Shown: positions 43,461-52,400 of the stretch, piece by piece | Numbering within the stretch: position 1 is the stretch's first letter | Layout: each line of letters opens with the position of its first letter | Source of the DNA: ATX-6F1 sp037134455 | Lineage (GTDB): Bacteria; Cyanobacteriota; Cyanobacteriia; PCC-6307; Cyanobiaceae | Length of the DNA: 64,000 nt | NCBI GenBank assembly: GCA_037134455.1 | Contig: JBAXME010000006.1 | Coordinates: forward strand, 5,505 to 69,504 | Reading direction: 5' to 3' | The notes under the pieces: generated by a model | The model's input: only the letters and a program-made list of their open reading frames with translations | What the model was told of the DNA's origin: nothing | Database searches by the model: none | Program-made: the position numbers and the translations under genes

Positions 43461-45494
43461 TCAGGAAGGAACTCCGGCCCCAGAGAGGAGCGTCGGCTGG
43501 GCAGTCTGGGGGGTGTATTCAGGCACCATCTGGCGTAGTACGAAAAGAACCTCGTTTTCATCCCAGGCAGCGACCGCGGCCTCCATCTCTGCAACCAGCT
43601 GTTGGAGGCGCTCCGCAGACAGAGACGCCTCCAGGGCCTTGCGGATCAGGGGATGGGCCGTGGGGGCATCGGTGTCTGAGAGCAGCAACTCCTCATAGAG
43701 CTTCTCGCCCGGCCTCAGGCCCGTGTATTCGATGGCAACGTCGCCGCCCGGATTGCTGGGCTCCCGCACGGTGCAACCCGAGAGCAGGATCATCTGGCGG
43801 GCCAGATCAGCGATTCGAACGGGATCACCCATATCGAGCACGAACACCTCACCGCCGCAGGCCATGCCACTGGCCTGCAGCACCAGCTGGACGGCTTCGG
43901 GGATGGTCATGAAGTAGCGGGTGATCGACGGATGGGTGACGGTGACCGGCCCCCCCTCGCTGATCTGCTGGCGGAAGCGGGGCACAACCGAGCCTGAGGA
44001 ACCCAGCACATTGCCGAAGCGGACCATGGAGCAGATCGGGCCGTGCCCCCGCTCCTCGATCACCTTGGCGGCGTTCTGCACCAGCAATTCACAGGCCCGC
44101 TTGCTGGCGCCCATGGCGTTGGTGGGCCGCACCGCCTTGTCGGTGGAGATCAGGGTGAAGCGCTCCAGGCCGCATGCGATAGCGGCCTCAAGGGCCGAGC
44201 GGGTGCCGAGCAAATTGTTGGCCAGGCCAGCGCAGACATTGGCTTCCACCATCGGCACATGCTTGTAGGCGGCCGCATGGAACAGCACCTCGACGCCATG
44301 CTGTTTGAGGAGCACCTCCAGGCGGCGACGGTCGCCCACATCGGCGAGGGCAGAGACAACGGGCACCTGCCTGCCACTGCCCGAGGCCAGAGTGTCCAGC
44401 TGTTGGGCGATGGAATAGAGAGCGAATTCGTTGCGCTCGAGCAATACCAGACGGGTGGGGCCGAGTAGCAGGATCTGGCGGCAAAGTTCCGAGCCGATCG
44501 AGCCGCCGGCACCGGTCACGAGCACGGACCGGTCGGCCACAGCCGCCCTCAGGAGGTTGTGGTCGGGCACGGAGGGTTCCCGACCGAGCAAATCATCGAT
44601 CGCTACGGGCTTGAGATCCGTGACCCGCAACTCACCAGTGGCCAGCTGGGCCAGGGAGGGCATGGCCAGTACCTTGAGCCCCTCATCGCTGAGGATGCGA
44701 ACCAGCTGGAGCTTGCGGGAGCGCTGGGCGGAGGGAATGGCCAGGAGAACCTGGCGTATGTCGAATTGCCGCACCAATTGGCGGATGTCCTCTGGGGAGT
44801 GGATCGGCAACCGCTGCAGGCGACGGCCCCACAGGCTGGGATCGTCATCGAGAACAGCCACCAAATGGAAGCTGGGGTCGTGGCGAAGCGCTTCCAACAA
44901 CTGCATGGCAGCTGCGCCTGCTCCATAGATCAACGTGGAACAGCCTTTGATGGATAGGCGGTCCATGGGCTGGAGGGTCCAGCGCAGAAGATCACGAAGG
45001 ACGATGCGGCTGGAGATCTCCAGCAGGGAGAACAGCAGCCAGAAGAGAATCCAGAAAGAACGAGGTGGTTGGGGTGTGCCCAGAAGGGTGCTGACAAGCA
45101 ACAGCAAGAGCACCGCCAAACCAGCCCGGGGGAGCAGGCCGTAGAGGGAATAGCTACCCGAAAAGCGTGTCAGTCCTCGGTACCAGCCGCTTGCCAGCAG
45201 CACCGAGAGGCCGATTCCCAAAGCCCAGGGCAGCATATGGAGATGTTCCTCCAGCTGAACAGGAGCGTTGTCGAGCAGGCGAAGGGCGAAGGCACCCCAG
45301 AAGGCCAGTGAGACCAGGCCAGCATCCAACAGCAGCAGCAGCAATCTCCGCGGAATCAGGGTGTTATCGAACCGGCCGGTCAACCAGAGCCAACGGAGCC
45401 TGGAGTGCCGACCCAGCCCCGCCGCATCAAAACGCTGGAGAAGCGGCACGGAATCGGACGCAACTTGCTTCCTGGCACGTGAAAACTCAGCCAT
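43461..45494 (-). CDS. FlaA1/CapD-type nucleotide-sugar 4,6-dehydratase
   Basis: Encodes 677 residues. Four transmembrane helices (about 45-170) are followed by a CoA-binding-like domain (STLIYGAGAAAMQLLEALRH) and a C-terminal dehydratase with VLVTGAGGSIGSELCRQILL (about residue 325), AAYKHVPMVEANV, the catalytic STDKAVRPTNAMGASKRACE (with the Met-Gly-x-Ser-Lys variant near 455) and GLRPGEKLYEELLL. Members such as PglF, WbpM and CapD make 4-keto-6-deoxy UDP-HexNAc for bacillosamine-, QuiNAc- or FucNAc-type sugars. Start ATG at 45494. It is the last clearly GC-rich gene before the AT-rich island. Confidence 0.9.
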   Translation of the reverse strand: MAEFSRARKQVASDSVPLLQRFDAAGLGRHSRLRWLWLTGRFDNTLIPRRLLLLLLDAGLVSLAFWGAFALRLLDNAPVQLEEHLHMLPWALGIGLSVLLASGWYRGLTRFSGSYSLYGLLPRAGLAVLLLLLVSTLLGTPQPPRSFWILFWLLFSLLEISSRIVLRDLLRWTLQPMDRLSIKGCSTLIYGAGAAAMQLLEALRHDPSFHLVAVLDDDPSLWGRRLQRLPIHSPEDIRQLVRQFDIRQVLLAIPSAQRSRKLQLVRILSDEGLKVLAMPSLAQLATGELRVTDLKPVAIDDLLGREPSVPDHNLLRAAVADRSVLVTGAGGSIGSELCRQILLLGPTRLVLLERNEFALYSIAQQLDTLASGSGRQVPVVSALADVGDRRRLEVLLKQHGVEVLFHAAAYKHVPMVEANVCAGLANNLLGTRSALEAAIACGLERFTLISTDKAVRPTNAMGASKRACELLVQNAAKVIEERGHGPICSMVRFGNVLGSSGSVVPRFRQQISEGGPVTVTHPSITRYFMTIPEAVQLVLQASGMACGGEVFVLDMGDPVRIADLARQMILLSGCTVREPSNPGGDVAIEYTGLRPGEKLYEELLLSDTDAPTAHPLIRKALEASLSAERLQQLVAEMEAAVAAWDENEVLFVLRQMVPEYTPQTAQPTLLSGAGVPS

Positions 45495-45738
45495 GGGGGC
45501 AATCTGAGCATATTGAGCTGAAAACAAAGACAGATTGCGGCAACATACGAGCTTGAGTCAGTTCACAATTATCCCAAGCCTAGTGAGGATAATCGGAAAC
45601 GATCATATCTTAAAATCAAAGCAGGCATCAGCGTGTCACGGATCTCGCGTTTTAGAACTCTCACGACGCGAGAGGATCCGCAAAGAGATCATCACAAGTA
45701 CAACTCCGAATCATAGAGAACACAAACTGCGAAAAGTA
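45495..45738. other. Intergenic region at the composition switch
   Basis: About 240 bp without a convincing gene, between the dehydratase start and the stop of the WecA-like gene. Base composition changes here from strongly GC-rich to AT-rich and mixed. It should hold the promoter for the gene ending at 43461. No tRNA, inverted repeat or IS end was recognised. Confidence 0.5.
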
Positions 45739-46677
45739 TTAAACCTGAGGCTCCGGTCCGATATGAAAAGGCACGGCAACCCGCTTATCCAACCAAAAGC
45801 CAATGAAGAGCACCACGACCGCCAAAGCCAAAACCCAAGGCAAACTGCCAGCCAGCAGAGCGAAGCCCAAAACAGCTGTTGCAAAAATGTAAGTGGTTGC
45901 CACGGTGGCATGGCTCCAGCCGGCCTGGTGCAGGCGCTGGAACAGGTGCAGACGGTGAGCCCCGAATACATTCTGGCCTGCCAACAACCTCCGCGGGACA
46001 CATAGGCTGGCATCCGCCAGTAAAGGTGTGGACACAAGCAAAAGGCCCAAGGACGCCTGGAAGCTGGTCTGCTGGAGCAACACCCCGGCAAACACCGCAC
46101 CAAGAAAGGTGCTGCCAACATCTCCCATGAACACCGTCGCAGGGCTCCAATTCCAAATCAAAAAACCAGCCAAAGCACCCACGAGGGGCCATAGAGCTGA
46201 CATACCTGTAAGTGCAGCGACAACAAAGATCACGACCATACAGCCAGCCACAAGGCCGTCGAGTCCGTCCATGAAATTGGTAAAATTGATCAGAGCGGTG
46301 ACGGCGATCAAGAGCAGCAGCCAGGGCAGAAAGCCAAGTGCAAGAACCGGCAGCGGACTGATCAGCATCAACACCAAGGAAGTAGCCATCTGCACCCCAT
46401 AGCGCAGAGCTGCGGGAAGGTTGTGGCGATCATCGAGAAAACCGACTAGGGCCAGAGGCAGGCAGAGCAGGGGTATCCAGCTACCTTGCCAAGGTAAAGC
46501 CAGGCTGCTGATCAGCACAAATGCCACTCCGCCCCCACGGGGTGTGGGCTGCCGATGGGAACTGCGGACGTTGGGCTGATCGAGCAGGCTTCGGCGCAGT
46601 AACGGGATGAGGGCGCGGAGCAGTCCCCAGGATGCAATCGCTGCAGCAACAATCCAAACAAGGGGGAAAGTGAGCAT
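45739..46677 (-). CDS. WecA/MraY-family polyprenyl-phosphate HexNAc-1-P transferase
   Basis: Encodes 312 residues with about ten transmembrane helices. Family signatures: QPNVRSSHRQPTPRGGGVAF, LVGFLDDRHNLPA (Asp-Asp), NFTNFMDGLDGLVAG (catalytic Asp region), ATVFMGDVGSTFLGAV, and the His-rich loop VFGAHRLHLFQRL. It should transfer an N-acetylhexosamine- or diNAc-phosphate to undecaprenyl phosphate, giving the locus a second initiating enzyme of a different fold from the WbaP-like one. It overlaps the epimerase-like gene by one base, a pairing common in O-antigen clusters. GC content is intermediate. Confidence 0.9.
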   Translation of the reverse strand: MLTFPLVWIVAAAIASWGLLRALIPLLRRSLLDQPNVRSSHRQPTPRGGGVAFVLISSLALPWQGSWIPLLCLPLALVGFLDDRHNLPAALRYGVQMATSLVLMLISPLPVLALGFLPWLLLLIAVTALINFTNFMDGLDGLVAGCMVVIFVVAALTGMSALWPLVGALAGFLIWNWSPATVFMGDVGSTFLGAVFAGVLLQQTSFQASLGLLLVSTPLLADASLCVPRRLLAGQNVFGAHRLHLFQRLHQAGWSHATVATTYIFATAVLGFALLAGSLPWVLALAVVVLFIGFWLDKRVAVPFHIGPEPQV

Positions 46678-47594
46678 CAGGAGAACGGCAGCACTGGGAA
46701 GGATTTAGCAGGCAGGTTAAGCAACTGGTGGCTTGGCATGAATCCGGCCAAATCAGCCCCCATGCGCAGGACTGCTTCAAAGAGCTTGGGGGAGTGGAAC
46801 AGCATCGGCGCGGCCAAGAAAAAGAACAGTCGATTGGGTACTGGGAGAAGCAGGCAGCGGCGGGCTGGGTCGTCAAAGGGAAGGGACTGCTGGAGACGGA
46901 GGAGCATAGATGTATAAGTGAGCTCAGAATCGCCGCCCAGGGCTAGGCAGGCTGAATCAATAGAATGAAGATGAGAAGTCGCAAGCTGTTTGACAATCTC
47001 AAGAGTCACCTCTGCGAGTTGACTGACATGAATTGGCTGGCGCAGGCCAGTACAAGCTGGCAAGGGCAAAATGGGAAGACGACGCATCAGATTGATAATG
47101 CGACTCAAGTTTCGGTCGCCCTTCGAACCAGCTTTTCCATAGATAAGCGATGGACGGAGAATGCGACAGGGAACACCTAACCGATCGCAAGTAGACAAAA
47201 GGAGATCCTCGGACTTACCCAGACGCAGAACAAGCGATTTATCATAGTCATTGCTCGAGTAACGCTTTGTCAAAACAGACGACGAAGAGCATGCAACAAC
47301 ACCCGATACAAATGGAATATAATCAGGCCTAGCGTCAGCGAAACGCTCGAAAAAAGAAGCAAACGTCCATATGGGAGCAAAACTAATCCAGAATGAATGA
47401 GCCAGACCAGTATCAGGAAGAAAGCATTCGGGAGTGAACAGATCCGCACGGAGATACCCAAGAGCGTCTCGAGAATACGCATGAATACTAGTATCCTCGC
47501 CCCAGTCCGCAAGAAGTGATTGAAACGCCTGCCCGCAAAATGAAGTGGCACCGAATAGATTAAACTTCAAATCAGACACCTCGAAGAATGGCAA
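46677..47594 (-). CDS. NAD-dependent epimerase-like protein, degenerate active site
   Basis: Encodes 305 residues. FNLFGATSFCGQAFQSLL stands where the GxxGxxG dinucleotide motif is expected but lacks the central glycine. SGVVACSSSSVLTKRY matches the Ser strand. Where related WecA-neighbour epimerases have YxxxK, this protein reads VLRLGKSEDLL, with no Tyr-Lys pair. ILRPSLIYGKAGSKGDRNLS and RQPIHVSQLAEVTLEI are intact structural motifs. It is an SDR-fold protein whose catalytic residues seem lost or moved. Start (MPFFEV) at 47594; the C-terminus overlaps the WecA-like start. Confidence 0.7.
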   Translation of the reverse strand: MPFFEVSDLKFNLFGATSFCGQAFQSLLADWGEDTSIHAYSRDALGYLRADLFTPECFLPDTGLAHSFWISFAPIWTFASFFERFADARPDYIPFVSGVVACSSSSVLTKRYSSNDYDKSLVLRLGKSEDLLLSTCDRLGVPCRILRPSLIYGKAGSKGDRNLSRIINLMRRLPILPLPACTGLRQPIHVSQLAEVTLEIVKQLATSHLHSIDSACLALGGDSELTYTSMLLRLQQSLPFDDPARRCLLLPVPNRLFFFLAAPMLFHSPKLFEAVLRMGADLAGFMPSHQLLNLPAKSFPVLPFS

Positions 47595-47600
47595 AAGAGG

Positions 47601-48587
47601 TCAAAGTAGCTGAAAACCCCAGATTCTGCAGTAAGTAATAAATGAGTTAAACAGGCAAAACTGCTGGCGAAAGGAACGGTGGGACCCCCGTGCCCACAAG
47701 TGCATGACCCGACCAATTGGATTATGAATAGTACGCCCAACACGAGAAAGACGACGAACGAGATCAGCATCTTCAAGGTGAAGAAAGTATCTACTAGAGA
47801 ATCCACCGACCAACTCATAAAATGGGGAAGGAATAATCAAAAAACAGCCCGACAGATAAGTAGCGTCGATGCATTCACGGAGATAGTCACGCGTCAAGTT
47901 TCTGTGCCAAGAATCATATCTCGCAAGTAGATCGAACCTTCGCAGAAAACCTAGTCTACCCAAAGCCAGTGACAGCAATGTAGGATTATGCTTTGCCGAG
48001 TATTGGACTGATGCGTTGCTACCCAGCACAAGCGGAGCCACGCATGAAACATCTTCGCGGGAAAGAACCCACTCCAGCAAAGGGATGAGCTCATTTCCGC
48101 TGAAAGATACATCTGGATTAACAACTACAAACAAGTCTTCCTCTCCAAGCATAGCAGTAGAAAAATTATAATTGTTGGCTCGACCAAAACCAATATTTGG
48201 CCCGAAGCAATGACAAACCGTAGCGCCGGGCACAAGTTCTTGCAATACAACAGGACTTGGGCGTGGGAATTCAGGATTAGTGCAATCATAAACACAAAGT
48301 ATAACATCGTACTCGCAGCAATATCGACTAAGATCTGTTATCGACGACAAGAGAGGTCGAATGGATTCAAGAGAATGCCGATACAACACCAAAGAAAAAC
48401 ATAAATTTCCTACCATTGCTAATCTCGAATACAGAACATCGTACCAACCATATCGCAATACAGCCCTCAGCCAATAAGTCAACATTGACGGAAAGCGCTG
48501 AAGTTGAAATGAATAGATTAACTCAGTCAACCAAAGACTACATCCAAGAAATTGAACCGTTCTCCTTAGGTGAGGCTGGGTAAGCAC
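47601..48587 (-). CDS. Glycosyltransferase family 2 (rhamnosyltransferase-like)
   Basis: Encodes up to 328 residues. LCFSLVLYRHSLESIRPLL, then DVILCVYDCTNP, PNIGFGRANNYNFSTAM and FVVVNPDVSFSGNELIPLLE form the GT2 fold, and VGGFSSRYFLHLEDADLVRR is the acceptor-side ED motif. The Asn-x-Gly-Phe-Gly-x-x-x-Asn-Asn pattern is that of RfbF/WbbL rhamnosyltransferases. The start is uncertain: the first ATG (48587) leaves a 57-residue tail before the fold; ATGs at 48485 or 48416 fit the family better. AT-rich composition. Confidence 0.82.
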   Translation of the reverse strand: MLTQPHLRRTVQFLGCSLWLTELIYSFQLQRFPSMLTYWLRAVLRYGWYDVLYSRLAMVGNLCFSLVLYRHSLESIRPLLSSITDLSRYCCEYDVILCVYDCTNPEFPRPSPVVLQELVPGATVCHCFGPNIGFGRANNYNFSTAMLGEEDLFVVVNPDVSFSGNELIPLLEWVLSREDVSCVAPLVLGSNASVQYSAKHNPTLLSLALGRLGFLRRFDLLARYDSWHRNLTRDYLRECIDATYLSGCFLIIPSPFYELVGGFSSRYFLHLEDADLVRRLSRVGRTIHNPIGRVMHLWARGSHRSFRQQFCLFNSFITYCRIWGFQLL

Positions 48588-49006
48588 TATGACACAATCA
48601 ACAATGTGCTAAGGATAAAAGCGCAGTCGATGAGTCAAGACTTGGCAATATCTTGGCCTCATCTATCTAGGGAATCTCTGGGCAACAGGGGTACGAGCGC
48701 CCTTTGAGATCGGCAAAGCTGCCTTTGACCTGGATGGGCTCTGAGGCCGCCTGCTGAATGCTCTATGGGCTCATTTTCAGCGTCATCTGGCTGGTATTTG
48801 AGCCGGAATCGAGATGTCTGGGCACACCATTCCCTTGCTCACACTGCTGCGAGTAACTGCCGCCGCGCCAAGAACAGATTCGCCAGGGCTGCAATCACAT
48901 TGATCTTGCAGCTGTTCTTGACCAGGCCGCGCAGCCTGGTCTTCTGAAAGCCGAACTGCTGCTTGATCACCCTGAATGGGTGCTCCACCTTCGAGCGGAT
49001 GTGGGC

Positions 49007-49033
49007 CTACTGCAAGCAGAAGCCTGCGGCTAG
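49007..49033 (+). repeat. Twin-hairpin mini-repeat in IS5 copy 1
   Basis: 27 bp: CTGC-AA-GCAG, then A, then AGCC-TGC-GGCT, flanked by TA on each side. It replaces 3 bp (TTT) of the second IS5 copy, a net gain of 24 bp. It lies in reverse orientation to the transposase, and its last codon there is TAG, which ends the frame. Confidence 0.85.
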
Positions 49034-49780
49034 GGCGGTTTCGACCAGATCCGCCAACCGGCCCTCGGGAGTATCCGGCAGAACTCGGCGTTTGCCTGGT
49101 CGCATCGCAACCCGGAATTCCGCTGCATTGCCCGCCATCTCAGGCCTTTTGGCAATGCCCTGGTAGCCCGCGTCGCCGTAAACCACCGCCTCATCTCCAT
49201 GCAGCAGCTCGGCAGCCGGGGTCAGGTCATGCACGTTGGCGGCCGTGGTGACGACTGAATGGATAAGGCCTGAGTCCTTGTCGACGCCGAGGTGGACTTT
49301 CATGCCGAAATACCACTGGTTACCTTTCTTGGTCTGGTGCATCTCCGGATCCCGCTTCCCCTCTTTGTTCTTGGTGGAACTGGGCGCCGCGATCAAGGTG
49401 GCATCGACGATCGTGCCCTGACGCATCGTCATGCCCCGGGCACTGAGGTGAGCCTTGACGGTGTCCAGGATCTGCTCGCCCAGTCTGTGCCTCTCCAGGA
49501 GGTGGCGAAAGGTCAGGATCGTCGTCTCATCCGGGATCCGGTCACTGATCAGCTCGATACCCGCAAACCGGCGCATCGTGGGCACCTCGATCAGGGCCTC
49601 TTCCATCGCCGGATCGCTGAGCGAGTACCACTGCTGCAGGAGATGAACCCGCAGCATCGTGGCCAGCGGATAGGGAGGACGGCCGCCTTTCTTGCTCGCC
49701 TTGGGGTAGTGGGGCTCGATCAGGTCGATCAGCGCCTGCCATGGCACCACCACCTCCATCTCAGAGAGGAACTTCTCCCG

Positions 49781-49819
49781 CTAGTGGCTCCGCCACGCTC
49801 GGCCTGCGGCCTCGGTAAG
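49781..49819. repeat. Longer twin-hairpin insertion in IS5 copy 1
   Basis: 39 bp with hairpins GTGGC-TCC-GCCAC and GGCC-TGC-GGCC, replacing 3 bp (an AAA codon) of the other copy, net 36 bp. It adds 12 codons and an in-frame TAG to the transposase. The architecture matches the shorter repeats, but the sequence differs, so it may be another family. Confidence 0.6.
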
Positions 49820-49947
49820 GGTCTGCTTCTTGGCCGTCGACAGCTCGTAATCCGAGAAGCCAAGCTGCTTGCTGCCCATCACCCCAGTCCCGGCCTGCGA
49901 TCACAGGGCCATTGTCCCGCGAATGGCCTGGGTTTTCCAGAGTCTCC

Positions 49948-50550
49948 CTAGCACTCATTGGTACATTTAAGCAGCCTTGCAGGCACGCCACCAAGCACGG
50001 AAAAGCCTGGAAATGACCGCGTAACAACAGCACCTGCAGCCACTATACAATTATTGCCTAAACTTACACCCTTGAGAATACAAACATTTTGTCCTATCCA
50101 GCATGATTCACCGATAGCAACACTTGCACAAGCGAGATTACGTTCGATGGGCGGTAACAGCATCGACCGATAGTCAGAGGTGCCATGATCATGGTCACTA
50201 ATAAAAACATTGCTAGCAATTAATGTGTTACTTCCAATGATAAGCTCTTTAGCGGAAGCCAAATGAACACGGTCTCCAATTTGGACATTCCTACCAATGA
50301 CAATTTGATGCTTCCTCTCAGTATCAATTCCTCCTTTAATCGATAAAGCATCCAACCTACAATAGCGCCCAGTCGTCAGATTAGACCCTAAGTCAATAAG
50401 TTCTAATCCTCTACAATAGAATGGAAACCGAATAAGTCGAGCGTGCCGATAAAACAGCTTAGTCAAGAACAGGTCGACGCTTAAGCTTAGAAGATTGCGT
50501 AGATTAGGCTTAAAATGAGCTACGTTCTTCACGGCTAAACGTTTTGACAT
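49948..50550 (-). CDS. Hexapeptide-repeat O-acetyltransferase
   Basis: Encodes 200 residues. The left-handed beta-helix is evident from IVIGRNVQIGDRVHLASAKE, IIGSNTLIASNVFISDHDHG and VAIGESCWIGQNVCILKGVS, with the catalytic His in SDHDHGT; LGNNCIVAAGAVVTRSFPG and SVLGGVPARLL end the fold. It is similar to WcaF/maltose-acetyltransferase-like enzymes that acetylate sugars from acetyl-CoA. The final residues KCTNEC and the TAG stop coincide with the right end of IS5 copy 1, so the native C-terminus may have been cut and replaced. AT-rich composition. Confidence 0.86.
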   Translation of the reverse strand: MSKRLAVKNVAHFKPNLRNLLSLSVDLFLTKLFYRHARLIRFPFYCRGLELIDLGSNLTTGRYCRLDALSIKGGIDTERKHQIVIGRNVQIGDRVHLASAKELIIGSNTLIASNVFISDHDHGTSDYRSMLLPPIERNLACASVAIGESCWIGQNVCILKGVSLGNNCIVAAGAVVTRSFPGFSVLGGVPARLLKCTNEC

Positions 50551-50579
50551 AGGTTAAGAGTAAGCTTTTGATAGTAGAC

Positions 50580-51671
50580 TCACAAAGAAGTCAATAACTC
50601 CCAAAGTGAATTCCAATTAGATGTATAAGGCTCATGGGGAGTAACGGCATGACTTCCAGATGGCTTCCAAGATCCTTTAATGATCTGCGCCATTAAACTT
50701 GCAAGACACTCAGAAGATTCGGGCGGGAAAAAACTAACAAGGGCATAATCACCTACGGTTTCGTGCGCATAGGGCAAGTCTGCCACCAAAAGAGGCTTGG
50801 CAAAAGCTTTTGCTTCTGTAATTGGCAAACCCCAAGTCTCAAGCTTACTCGGAAAGACTACAACATCACAATCAGAGTACAAAGAGGCCATTTGAGAGGG
50901 TGACTGAATGCCAAGAAACTTAATCTGAGGCAAACTGGAGAAGGAAGAATAAAGGAACTTTGAATAACTATTTTCCAGTCCACTAACTGTCAATACAACC
51001 TCAAAGTTATATAATCCCATACGGACAAGAGTATTTGCGGCATGGCAAAGAGTTTGTATATTTTTGAACACGCGGGGGAGTGCAGGATACAAAAATCTCT
51101 TATTCCTAGGGCCCATCGAAGGAATGGCCGCTTTGGCATTAAATATGGCAACTGAAGGGTGAGATACAACGATGGGCAAACTACCTGCCCGAGAAAAGAA
51201 TGCATTTCTAATCCAGTTTTGCTGAACAATAATCAATTTATTGCGTCGGATAAAGATACTGTACAAGATAAAATAAAAACGATTGTAGAGGAAAAATGCG
51301 GGCGACCAGACAGCCTCTTGAAGAGAAATACTGTAAAAAGGGGAAGGATTGTGACAATAGACAGCCTGTCGACAGGCTACAATACGCGGTGTAATATCAT
51401 GAAGAGATAACCATAATGTTGGCTTGAGCTTCTTGGAAATACGATAAAATCCAAACCATTCCCAGTACATGCGATGGAACCATGAGGTTTTCGCGCTAGA
51501 TATCTCTTTAAACTGCACACGAGGCTCGTTGATGAGCATGCTTGAGTTTACAAGCGCAACAATAGTGTATTGCCCTGGTAGAGAGTCTGCCGCAGAGCGA
51601 AGACATTCGCGTAGGACCGTCAAGGGTCCCGCTTCAGTAATATTAACAGCGGAAACAACTATAATCTTCAT
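50580..51671 (-). CDS. Glycosyltransferase family 4 (GT-B)
   Basis: Encodes 363 residues starting MKIIVVSAVNITEAGPLTVL. LWLSLHDITPRIVACRQAVY and YCHNPSPFYSISLQEAVW lie in the N-domain; KRFLYPALPRVFKNIQTLC and VVFPSKLETWGLPITEAKAF (E-x7-E) lie in the donor domain. The ATG at 51671 is preferred over the longer frame. It is 29 bp upstream of the acetyltransferase, likely the same transcript. AT-rich like the rest of the island. Confidence 0.86.
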   Translation of the reverse strand: MKIIVVSAVNITEAGPLTVLRECLRSAADSLPGQYTIVALVNSSMLINEPRVQFKEISSAKTSWFHRMYWEWFGFYRISKKLKPTLWLSLHDITPRIVACRQAVYCHNPSPFYSISLQEAVWSPAFFLYNRFYFILYSIFIRRNKLIIVQQNWIRNAFFSRAGSLPIVVSHPSVAIFNAKAAIPSMGPRNKRFLYPALPRVFKNIQTLCHAANTLVRMGLYNFEVVLTVSGLENSYSKFLYSSFSSLPQIKFLGIQSPSQMASLYSDCDVVVFPSKLETWGLPITEAKAFAKPLLVADLPYAHETVGDYALVSFFPPESSECLASLMAQIIKGSWKPSGSHAVTPHEPYTSNWNSLWELLTSL

Positions 51672-51865
51672 ATTGGATGGGATCAAGGAAATCCAGGCAA
51701 TCTCTGGCCAAAACAATGTGTAGCGCTTCCGTGGTCGGAAATCAGCAGAAATAGCTTGTGAGCCGTCCATGGTTTTGTGACATCTTGATCAATTCATATG
51801 CGTCTATTCTCGTTGTAGTGAAATCCTGAGTGTGACCATTTGACGGGACCTGTCAACCTCTCAAG

Positions 51866-52400
51866 CTGGAGCAAGCAGCTGATGGCCGGCTAGGAAGAGG
51901 CTCATGCATGCGTCCAACACGTTGACCTTGAAGCGAGTCTTCGCCGTAAGTCAAAGCTTATTAGTAGGAAAGACCCCAAAGCTGCATGATCACTCAGGAA
52001 GGAGGCTCAACCTTGGCGCGCACTGGAAGTCTGGCAGCCTTGAACAGATCCAGCAATTGACCATCAGGCGCATTCGGAGGATCTCGTCATACATGAGCCA
52101 CATCGCTACGAGGAGCTCCACTGACTGGCCCAACATCTCGGCCCGCTTGCCAATGCCTTGGTAGCCGGCATCACCACAGGCGAACACTTGATCAACATCC
52201 AGCAGCTCGTCTGCAGATGTGAGGTCATGGACATTAGCGGGAATGATGTCCAACGACTGGATGTGGCCAGAGTCCTTGACGATGCCGACGTTGATGCTCG
52301 TTACGTCGGCGAAGGCATCTGCGCAGAGATGATTCCACGGGATGGCTGTCTTAGTCTGGTGCATCTCAGGATCCCGCTATAATGACCTTGGAGCCAAGCT
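51866..52400 (-). pseudogene. Decayed IS5-type transposase relic
   Basis: Read on the minus strand, MHQTKTAIPWNHL, SGHIQSLDIIPANVHDLTSA, DELLDVDQVFACGDAGYQGI and GKRAEMLGQSVELLVAM align with the IS5 transposases at 48839 and 63026 but with many substitutions, and the C-terminal part survives only as a weak match around 51866-51960. The N-terminal third is missing. A mini-repeat-like insert (52300-52331) sits at the same codon as the insert at 63494-63520. Confidence 0.75.
52300..52331. repeat. Degenerate mini-repeat relic
   Basis: Within the decayed IS5 relic, the stretch around CGGCGAAGGCATCTGCGCAG occupies the site of the repeat at 63494 and retains the GAAGGC..TGCGC core, but its stems no longer pair fully. 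Confidence 0.45.

Larger units (their letters stand above)
48839..49879 (-). pseudogene. IS5-family transposase interrupted by two mini-repeats
   Basis: The frame starts at 49879 (MGSKQLGFSDYELSTAKKQT) and ends in FLARRQLLAAV with a TGA at 48839. It is one continuous reading frame except for two in-frame TAG codons, each brought by a small insertion: one at 49781-49819 where the second copy reads QTKREKF, and one at 49007-49033 where the second copy reads TAKAHIR. DDE residues are visible as IVDATLIAAP, VVYGDAGYQGI and KVEHPFRVIKQQ. Without suppression the protein cannot be full length, although an ATG at 49759 could give a 250-residue fragment. Confidence 0.85.
48671..49948 (-). mobile_element. 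IS5-family insertion sequence, copy 1
   Basis: About 1.28 kb bounded by imperfect inverted repeats: left GGGAATCTCTGGGCAAC, right (read inward) GGGAGACTCTGGAAAAC, 13 of 17 matching. The bases TA flank both sides, a possible target duplication. It contains one minus-strand DDE transposase gene broken by two mini-repeat insertions. Its left 180 bp aligns by eye with the left part of the copy at 62856. The right end abuts the acetyltransferase coding sequence. Confidence 0.72.

Noticed and set aside
45535..46005. Plus-strand frame of 156 residues beginning in the intergenic region
   Set aside because: It runs antisense into the WecA-like gene and has no recognisable domain; probably chance.
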